Source: Klebsiella variicola
Lineage (GTDB): Bacteria; Pseudomonadota; Gammaproteobacteria; Enterobacterales; Enterobacteriaceae
Reading direction: 5' to 3'
Assembly (NCBI RefSeq): GCF_000828055.2
Contig: NZ_CP010523.2
Span: forward strand, 3,596,001-3,660,000
DNA length: 64,000 bases
Position 1 is the stretch's first letter; each line of letters starts with the position of its first letter. This document shows positions 58,556 to 64,000 of the stretch, piece after piece. The notes under the pieces were generated by a model. It was not told the DNA's origin. It worked only from the letters and a program-made list of their open reading frames with translations, and made no database searches. The position numbers were made by a program, and so were the translations under genes.

Positions 58556-58583
58556 ATAAAAACCCCGCAGACAGGCCGCGGGG
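58556..58583 (-). terminator. Internal terminator-like hairpin between serC and aroA
   Basis: On the minus strand the six-base stem CCCCGC / GCGGGG with a nine-base loop is followed by five T residues, inside the 73-base serC-aroA gap. It should let only part of the serC transcripts continue into aroA. A similar arrangement is reported for the E. coli operon. Confidence 0.75.
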
Positions 58584-58603
58584 AGGAAGAAAGAAACAGG
58601 CGA

Positions 58604-59692
58604 TTAACCGTGGCGGCGTTCGAAGTCCAGCATAAAGTCGGTTAACGCCTTCACGCCGTCCAGCGGCATCGCATTGTAGATGGAGGCGCGCATGCCGCCC
58701 ACCACGCGGTGGCCCTTCAGCGCGTGCAGCCCGGCGGCAAACGACTCTTCGAGGAACAGTTTGTCCAGTGCGCTGTCCGCCAGCTGGAACGGCACGTTCA
58801 TGCGTGAGCGGTTGGCTTGCGCCACATCGTTACGGTAGAACCCGCTGTTATCGATAACGCCATAAAGCAGTTCGGCTTTCTGCTGGTTGATTTTATCCAT
58901 CGCAGCGACGCCGCCCTGCTGTTTCAGCCACTTAAACACCAGACCAGCCAGATACCAGGCGAACGTCGGCGGCGTGTTAAACATCGAGTCGTTCTCGCTT
59001 AACACGGTATAGTCGAGGATCGACGGACAGGCCACGCTGGCTTTGCCCAGCAGATCTTCACGCACGATGACCAGCGTCAGCCCTGCCGGGCCAATATTTT
59101 TCTGCGCGCCGGCGTAGATTACACCGAAGCGGTTGACGTCAATTTCGCGGGACAGAATGGTGGAGGAGAAATCAGCAGCGACGATGACGTCGTCGCCGAA
59201 ATTCGGCGTATCATCAATCGCGATACCGTCAATGGTTTCGTTCGGGCAGTAATGCAGATAGGCCGCGCCCGGCGTCAGCTGCCACTCGCTCATCGGCGTA
59301 ACAGCTCGCTTGCCATCGACAGTGATTTTCGCGTCGATAACGTTCGGCGCGCAGTATTTCTTCGCCTCTTTGACCGCGCTGGCGGCCCAGTAGCCGGCGT
59401 CCACATAGTCAGCGACGTTTTTATCGCCGAGGATGTTCAGCGGGATCCCCGCGAACTGGCCGCGGCCGCCGCCGTGGCAGAACAAAACTTTATAGTTGGA
59501 AGGGATATTCAGCAGAGAGCGGAAGTCCTGTTCTGCCTCTTCTGCCACCTGGATAAACTCCTTACCACGGTGACTGATCTCCATGACCGACGTACCCAGA
59601 CCGTGCCAGTCGCACAGTTCTTGCTGAGCCAGTTTGAGTACTTCCGCCGGCAGCATTGCCGGGCCCGAACTGAAGTTATAGACCTGAGCCAT
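58604..59692 (-). CDS. serC: Phosphoserine/phosphohydroxythreonine aminotransferase
   Basis: PLP enzyme in serine and pyridoxal phosphate synthesis; 362 residues, the E. coli length. The N-terminus is [19 protein letters not shown]. The Schiff-base Lys198 is in [16 protein letters not shown], and [17 protein letters not shown] binds the cofactor phosphate. It is the first gene of the serC-aroA operon, which joins serine and aromatic amino acid synthesis. The upstream gap (59693-59880) holds its promoter. Confidence 0.98.
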   Translation of the reverse strand: MAQVYNFSSGPAMLPAEVLKLAQQELCDWHGLGTSVMEISHRGKEFIQVAEEAEQDFRSLLNIPSNYKVLFCHGGGRGQFAGIPLNILGDKNVADYVDAGYWAASAVKEAKKYCAPNVIDAKITVDGKRAVTPMSEWQLTPGAAYLHYCPNETIDGIAIDDTPNFGDDVIVAADFSSTILSREIDVNRFGVIYAGAQKNIGPAGLTLVIVREDLLGKASVACPSILDYTVLSENDSMFNTPPTFAWYLAGLVFKWLKQQGGVAAMDKINQQKAELLYGVIDNSGFYRNDVAQANRSRMNVPFQLADSALDKLFLEESFAAGLHALKGHRVVGGMRASIYNAMPLDGVKALTDFMLDFERRHG

Positions 59693-59880
59693 TTCCCCTC
59701 ACCACGTTGCTATGTTGTTTTGCCCGCGAACCGCCGCGGGCATAAGTTATTCCTGTGGCTATCGGTTTTATCATTCAGTGACACGGTCCGCAATGGCTAA
59801 AACTCGCCGACGGTAAAACGCGGCCACCGTCACACAACAGAATCTATCGGCTTGACGTAATAAAACCGACATATTTGCTG

Positions 59881-60573
59881 TCAGGTGAGTCGTTTCGCTC
59901 GGCTGGCCTTCGACCATTCTGCATTTGCGCAGCGGGAACATATTCGCTTTTCTCCCGCCTGCATCGCCATCACGATGCTGCAGCGTACGCAGGCATAGAT
60001 CCCCTCCTGCGGAATCGTGGTGTAACGCGCGGTACAGTGGGTAGGCAGGATAGACAACCCCGCTCTGACCTCTTCATCCGGATAATAAAACACGCTGATC
60101 TGCCCGTTGGTTTCAAGGATCGCCAGCCGGACCTGGCCAAGCTGCTCGACGCTGTTGACCCGCAGCTCCATAAAGAATTCGAATTCGGTCATGTTTTCCG
60201 CATGCAGCTTCTCCCACGCCAACTGCCCCTCCTCGACCACCACGATAGGTTTACCTTCCAGGAGATCCTCCAGCTTTTCGCTGTGCCCCATCAGCCACAT
60301 GATGCCGCGATACAGCAGCGCCAGCGTGATGAAGACCACCAGCACCGGCAGTAGCGGTACATCGTCATAAAACGCCACGTCCCCTGCCGCCGAACCGAGG
60401 GTCAGAATAATCAACACCTCGAACAGCGACATCTGCCGCACGCCGCGCCGTCCGGTAATCTTGAGGAAAATAAAGACCAGAACGAAGGTATAGAGGCTGC
60501 GCAACGCCACCTCGGCAAGAAACTCCACCGGCACTTTATCGAGCGCCATCCGCTGCCAGTCAAAGGCTTTCAT
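59881..60573 (-). CDS. ycaP: YcaP, DUF421 membrane protein
   Basis: A 230-residue protein with three N-terminal transmembrane helices (about residues 20-100, including EVALRSLYTFVLVFIFLKITGRRGVRQMS, the DUF421 signature). A soluble YetF-like domain follows (EGKPIVVVEEGQLAWEKLHAENMTEFEFFMELR). The tail has two CxxC pairs (ACVRCS and ICSRCA), likely a zinc-binding unit. The function is unknown. It is divergent from ycaO, with 116 bases between. Confidence 0.92.
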   Translation of the reverse strand: MKAFDWQRMALDKVPVEFLAEVALRSLYTFVLVFIFLKITGRRGVRQMSLFEVLIILTLGSAAGDVAFYDDVPLLPVLVVFITLALLYRGIMWLMGHSEKLEDLLEGKPIVVVEEGQLAWEKLHAENMTEFEFFMELRVNSVEQLGQVRLAILETNGQISVFYYPDEEVRAGLSILPTHCTARYTTIPQEGIYACVRCSIVMAMQAGEKRICSRCANAEWSKASRAKRLT

Positions 60574-60689
60574 CTATCATCTCCCTGTGGGTCATAAGTT
60601 GCCTCTAAGCATAGCCAGATGATGGAGATAGCACCTGTCAGATAAAAGCCGTATCATTGCGCGCTTTCCGTACGACAAAAGTGATCGCC

Positions 60690-62450
60690 ATGACCCAAAC
60701 GTTTATTCCCGGCAAAGATGCCGCCCTGGAAGATTCCATCGCTCGCTTCCAGCAGAAATTGCTCGACCTCGGATTTGATATCGAAGAGGCCTCGTGGCTG
60801 AACCCGGTGCCGCACGTGTGGTCCGTTCACATTCGCGATAAAGAATGCGCGCTGTGCTTTACCAATGGTAAAGGCGCCACCAAAAAGGCAGCCCTGGCCT
60901 CCGCGCTGGGCGAATATTTCGAGCGCCTGTCCACCAACTATTTCTTCGCTGACTTCTGGTTAGGCGACACTATCGCTAATGGCCCGTTTGTTCACTACCC
61001 GAACGAAAAGTGGTTCCCGCTGACCGAAAACGACGATGTCCCGGAAGGTCTGCTGGATGCCCGTCTGCTCGCGTTCTACGATCCGGACGATCAGCTGACC
61101 GCCAGCATGCTGGTGGATCTGCAGTCGGGGAACGATGAGCGCGGCGTATGCGGCCTGCCCTTTACCCGCCAGTCCGACGGCGAAACCGTCTATATTCCGA
61201 TGAATATCGTTGGCAACTTGTACGTATCCAACGGTATGTCTGCAGGGAATACCCCGAATGAAGCACGTGTGCAGGGCCTGTCAGAGGTCTTTGAACGTCA
61301 CATAAAAAACCGCATCATCGCAGAGAGCATCAGTCTGCCGGAGATCCCGGCGGAAGTCATGGCGCGCTATCCTGGCGTCGTGGAGTCGATCGTAAAACTT
61401 GAAGCCGAAGGCTTCCCGATTTTCGCCTACGATGGTTCGCTGGGCGGCAAATACCCGGTTATCTGCGTCGTGCTGTTTAACCCGACTAACGGCACCTGCT
61501 TCGCTTCCTTTGGCGCCCACCCGGACTTCGGCGTGGCGCTGGAGCGTACGGTCACAGAACTGCTGCAGGGTCGCAGCCTGAAAGACCTTGATGTCTTTAC
61601 GCCGCCGACCTTTGATGACGAAGAAGTCGCCGAGCACGCGAACCTCGAAACCCACTTCATCGACTCCAGCGGCCTGATCTCCTGGGATATGTTCAAGCAG
61701 GATGCCGACTATCCGTTCGTTGACTGGAGTTTCTCCGGCACCACCGAAGAAGAGTTCGCCACCCTGATGGCCATCTTCAAGGCCGAAGATAAAGAAGTGT
61801 ACATTGCCGACTACGAGCATCTGGGCGTTTACGCCTGCCGTATCATCGTTCCGGGCATGTCGGATATTTATCCGGCAGAAGACCTGTGGCTGGCAAACAA
61901 CAGCATGGGCGCCCATCTGCGGGACACCATTCTGTCTCTGCCGGGCAGCGAGTGGGAAAAAGAAGATTATCTGGCGCTCATCGAACAAATGGATGACGAA
62001 GGCCTGGATGATTTCACCCGCGTTCGCGAACTGCTGGGCCTTGCCACCGGGAAAGACAACGGCTGGTATACCCTGCGCGTCGGCGAGCTGAAAGCGATGC
62101 TGGCCCTGGCTGGCGGCGATCTGGAACAGGCGCTGATCTGGACCGAATGGACCATGGAATTCAATGCCTCTGTCTTCAGCCCTGAGCGCGCAAACTACTA
62201 TCGCTGCCTGCAGACCCTGCTGCTGCTGAGCCAGGAAGAGGAGCGTCAGCCGCTGCAGTATCTGAACGCCTTCATCCGTATGTATGGCGCCGATGCGGTC
62301 GAAGCCGCCAGCGCTGCGCTGAGCGGCGAAGCCCCGTTCTATGGCCTTCAGGCTGTCGACAGCGATCTGCAAGCCTTCCCGGCTCATCAGTCGCTGCTGA
62401 AAGCGTATGAAAAGCTGCAGCGGGCGAAAGCGGCGTTCTGGGCAAAATAA
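60690..62450 (+). CDS. ycaO: YcaO, cyclodehydratase-type ATP-binding protein linked to ribosomal S12 methylthiolation
   Basis: YcaO-fold protein of 586 residues; in E. coli it aids RimO in beta-methylthiolation of ribosomal protein S12. The ATP-binding glutamate-rich signature is visible as KKAALASALGEYFERLSTNYFF and NEARVQGLSEVFERHIKNR. A C-terminal tetratricopeptide-like region (LAGGDLEQALIWTEWTMEF...YYRCLQTLLLLSQEEERQP) follows. No peptide substrate or azole-biosynthesis neighbours are present, so this is the stand-alone housekeeping type. I chose the ATG at 60690 (MTQTFIPGKDAALEDS). Confidence 0.95.
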   Translation: MTQTFIPGKDAALEDSIARFQQKLLDLGFDIEEASWLNPVPHVWSVHIRDKECALCFTNGKGATKKAALASALGEYFERLSTNYFFADFWLGDTIANGPFVHYPNEKWFPLTENDDVPEGLLDARLLAFYDPDDQLTASMLVDLQSGNDERGVCGLPFTRQSDGETVYIPMNIVGNLYVSNGMSAGNTPNEARVQGLSEVFERHIKNRIIAESISLPEIPAEVMARYPGVVESIVKLEAEGFPIFAYDGSLGGKYPVICVVLFNPTNGTCFASFGAHPDFGVALERTVTELLQGRSLKDLDVFTPPTFDDEEVAEHANLETHFIDSSGLISWDMFKQDADYPFVDWSFSGTTEEEFATLMAIFKAEDKEVYIADYEHLGVYACRIIVPGMSDIYPAEDLWLANNSMGAHLRDTILSLPGSEWEKEDYLALIEQMDDEGLDDFTRVRELLGLATGKDNGWYTLRVGELKAMLALAGGDLEQALIWTEWTMEFNASVFSPERANYYRCLQTLLLLSQEEERQPLQYLNAFIRMYGADAVEAASAALSGEAPFYGLQAVDSDLQAFPAHQSLLKAYEKLQRAKAAFWAK

Positions 62451-62479
62451 GCCCCCATTACGCCAACATGCTTGCCAAC

Positions 62480-62508
62480 AACGGAGCCCGATGCGGCTCC
62501 GTTATTTT
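62480..62508 (+). terminator. ycaO terminator
   Basis: Nine-base perfect stem AACGGAGCC / GGCTCCGTT with a six-base loop and ATTTT tail, 29 bases past the ycaO stop. Confidence 0.9.
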
Positions 62509-62545
62509 AACCTGGCGAGGGAGCCACTATAGTTTGTAGTTGTAA

Positions 62546-62624
62546 AGTTAATTAATAGTAAATATCGCACTTATATCATTTACCAATTGTTAATTTAAAA
62601 TAAAATACTCCATTTTAATTAACT
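62546..62624. promoter_or_regulatory. Cluster of three ArcA-like boxes upstream of focA
   Basis: AGTTAATTAA at 62546-62555 is a perfect match to the ArcA consensus (A/T)GTTAATTA(A/T). TGTTAATTTA at 62588-62597 matches nine of ten. TTAATTAACT at 62615-62624 is a perfect match on the minus strand. ArcA is a known activator of focA-pflB in anaerobiosis. AT-rich sequence raises chance matches, so the cluster is supportive rather than proof. Confidence 0.65.
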
Positions 62625-62760
62625 CAAATACTGGGGCAAAAACGAAAAAATTCAACATAACTTATAAATTTTAAAATTTATTTTCCACAAAAAAATCAAA
62701 TAGTTAAGCATCAAACAAGCAAAAACCCCACACTAAAAAGGCATATAGTTCCGGTGAGAT

Positions 62761-62809
62761 ATGATCTATATCAATTTCCCTTCTATAATGCTTTGTTAGT
62801 ATCTCACCG
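62761..62809 (+). promoter_or_regulatory. FNR-like box and focA promoter
   Basis: ATGAT-CTAT-ATCAA at 62761-62774 matches nine of ten defined positions of the FNR consensus TTGAT-N4-ATCAA. TAGTAT at 62797-62802 is a possible -10 that would place the box at about -41.5, the usual activating position. TATAAT at 62784-62789 is an alternative -10 with less usual spacing. Confidence 0.7.
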
Positions 62810-62835
62810 CCAACTTATATAAAGAGAGAGTTAGT

Positions 62836-63693
62836 GTGAAAGCTGACAACCCTTTTGATCTTTTGCTCCCTGCCGCGATGGCGAAAGTCGCCGAAGAAGC
62901 AGGTGTCTATAAAGCAACGAAGCATCCGATGAAGACCTTTTATCTGGCGATCACCGCTGGCGTTTTCATCTCCATCGCTTTCGTATTCTATATCACCGCG
63001 ACCACCGGCACTGCCGCGATGCCTTTTGGGATTGCCAAGCTTATCGGTGGGGTCTGTTTTTCCCTGGGTCTGATTCTGTGCGTTATCTGCGGCGCTGACC
63101 TCTTTACCTCTACTGTGCTGATCGTGGTGGCGAAAGCCAGCGGTCGAATCACCTGGGGGCAACTGGCAAAAAACTGGCTCAACGTCTATTTTGGTAACCT
63201 GGTGGGCGCACTGCTGTTTGTGCTGCTGATGTGGTTATCAGGCGAATATATGACTGCCAACGGCGGTTGGGGGCTAAACGTCCTGCAGACCGCTGACCAC
63301 AAATTGCACCATACTTTTGTGGAGGCCGTGAGCTTGGGTATCCTCGCTAACCTGATGGTTTGTCTCGCCGTATGGATGAGCTATTCCGGTCGTAGCCTGA
63401 TGGATAAAGCGATGATCATGGTCCTGCCGGTAGCGATGTTTGTTGCCAGCGGCTTTGAGCACAGCATCGCCAACATGTTTATGATCCCGATGGGTATCGT
63501 AATCCGCAATTTTGCGAGCCCGGAATTCTGGACCGCTATCGGTTCAACTCCGGAAAGTTTCTCACACTTGACCGTTATGAACTTCATCACTGATAACCTG
63601 ATTCCGGTGACTATCGGGAACATTATCGGCGGAGGTTTGCTGGTCGGGTTGACATACTGGGTCATTTACCTGCGTGGCAACGACCATCACTAA
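62836..63693 (+). CDS. focA: Formate channel FocA
   Basis: Pentameric formate/nitrite-family channel that moves formate across the inner membrane in fermentation; 285 residues with six transmembrane helices. The conserved region GFEHSIANMFMIP (around residues 207-219) has the gating His and Asn. The N-terminal KADNPFDLLLPAAMAKVAEEAGVYKATK is the family start and also contacts PflB in E. coli. The start codon is GTG at 62836, as in E. coli. The neighbour pflB starts 51 bases downstream, forming the focA-pflB operon. Confidence 0.97.
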   Translation: MKADNPFDLLLPAAMAKVAEEAGVYKATKHPMKTFYLAITAGVFISIAFVFYITATTGTAAMPFGIAKLIGGVCFSLGLILCVICGADLFTSTVLIVVAKASGRITWGQLAKNWLNVYFGNLVGALLFVLLMWLSGEYMTANGGWGLNVLQTADHKLHHTFVEAVSLGILANLMVCLAVWMSYSGRSLMDKAMIMVLPVAMFVASGFEHSIANMFMIPMGIVIRNFASPEFWTAIGSTPESFSHLTVMNFITDNLIPVTIGNIIGGGLLVGLTYWVIYLRGNDHH

Positions 63694-63744
63694 GGGTTGT
63701 TTCAGGCAGTAAATAAAAAATCCACTTAAGAAGGTAGGTGTTAC

Positions 63745-64000
63745 ATGTCCGAGCTTAATGAAAAGTTAGCCACAGCCTGGGAAGGTTTTGCGAAAGGTGA
63801 CTGGCAGAATGAAGTCAACGTCCGTGACTTTATTCAGAAAAACTACACCCCATATGAAGGCGACGAATCCTTCCTGGCTGGCGCAACTGAAGCGACCACC
63901 AAGCTGTGGGACACCGTAATGGAAGGTGTAAAACAGGAAAACCGCACTCACGCGCCTGTTGATTTTGACACTGCCCTGGCTTCCACCATCACCTCTCACG
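63745..64000 (+). CDS. pflB: Pyruvate formate-lyase (N-terminal part; cut by window end)
   Basis: Glycyl-radical enzyme that splits pyruvate and CoA to acetyl-CoA and formate without oxygen. Only 85 residues are visible (MSELNEKLATAWEGFAKGDWQNEVNVRDFIQKNYTPYEGDESFLAGATEATTKLWD), matching the E. coli N-terminus. The active-site cysteines and glycyl radical lie beyond the window. The ATG at 63745 follows AAGG. It is in an operon with focA, so the enzyme and the formate exporter are made together. Confidence 0.96.
   Translation, partial: MSELNEKLATAWEGFAKGDWQNEVNVRDFIQKNYTPYEGDESFLAGATEATTKLWDTVMEGVKQENRTHAPVDFDTALASTITSH

Larger units (their letters stand above)
62451..62835. promoter_or_regulatory. 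ycaO-focA intergenic region (385 bases), AT-rich
   Basis: Holds the ycaO terminator (62480-62508), a very AT-rich block (about 62520-62760) with ArcA-like boxes, and an FNR-like site and promoter elements next to focA. In E. coli the matching region carries several anaerobic promoters of focA-pflB. No ORF or RNA gene is apparent. Confidence 0.75.

Noticed and set aside
61281..62387. 368-residue frame opposite ycaO
   Set aside because: Shadow of ycaO; no similarity to any family and codon pattern is the complement of the real gene.
60690..62450. YcaO as part of a thiazole/oxazole-modified peptide (bacteriocin) cluster
   Set aside because: No precursor peptide, dehydrogenase, or transporter nearby; neighbours are the conserved housekeeping genes ycaP and focA-pflB, and the sequence matches the E. 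coli stand-alone YcaO.
1..64000. Search for defence systems, CRISPR arrays, prophage, integrons, insertion sequences and tRNA genes
   Set aside because: No direct-repeat arrays, transposase or integrase motifs, or tRNA-like cloverleafs were recognised; gene order is conserved core chromosome throughout.

Overview
The window is a core-chromosome segment of an enterobacterium. I read it as a member of the Klebsiella pneumoniae complex or a close relative. The reasons are the OmpF-type porin at 31436-32515, whose protein is nearly that of OmpK35 as I remember it; a Klebsiella-style OmpA; GC-rich coding sequence with strong codon bias; and E. coli-like gene order without the fimbrial (elf) genes between pyrD and the ssu operon and without ycaL between aroA and cmk. 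I found no prophage, insertion sequence, CRISPR array, integron, tRNA or rRNA, and no broken gene. The only genes cut are helD and pflB, which run off the two window edges.

Layout. 1-10100: helD (partial), yccF-yccS, the competence regulator sxy/tfoX, SOS gene sulA with a LexA box, ompA, the Ter-macrodomain protein matP, the Lon-like protease gene ycbZ/lonH, fabA with FadR and FabR operators, and ribosome hibernation factor rmf. 10100-20600: a leftward run rlmKL-uup-pqiABC, then ycbX, zapC and pyrD. 20790-25040: the alkanesulfonate operon ssuEADCB, followed by a pair of REP-like palindromes. 25135-37280: pepN, pncB (with a NadR box), asnS, ompK35 (with OmpR boxes), aspC, gloC, mepK and ldtD. 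37477-44730: the chromosome condensin operon, transcribed leftward as mukF-mukE-mukB and overlapping cmoM upstream. 44850-54430: elyC, ycbJ, kdsB-ycaR, ycaQ, lpxK-msbA, comEC-like ycaI and ihfB. 54580-59700: rpsA, cmk, aroA and serC. 59880-64000: ycaP, ycaO, focA and the start of pflB, preceded by an AT-rich regulatory region with ArcA-like and FNR-like boxes.

Common themes are envelope building and quality control (OmpA, OmpK35, PqiABC, LdtD, MepK, ElyC, KdsB, LpxK, MsbA), chromosome organisation and division (MatP, MukBEF, ZapC, SulA, IhfB), translation (RlmKL, Uup, AsnS, S1, Rmf, CmoM, YcaO) and anaerobic pyruvate/formate metabolism (FocA, PflB).

I see no undescribed multi-gene system. 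The observations most worth checking are small: a strong rho-independent terminator on the + strand between mepK and ldtD with no gene in front of it (possible small RNA), clustered ArcA-like boxes before focA, an internal terminator between serC and aroA, and unusual surface loops in OmpA. All comparisons with named reference proteins are from memory, not from a search.
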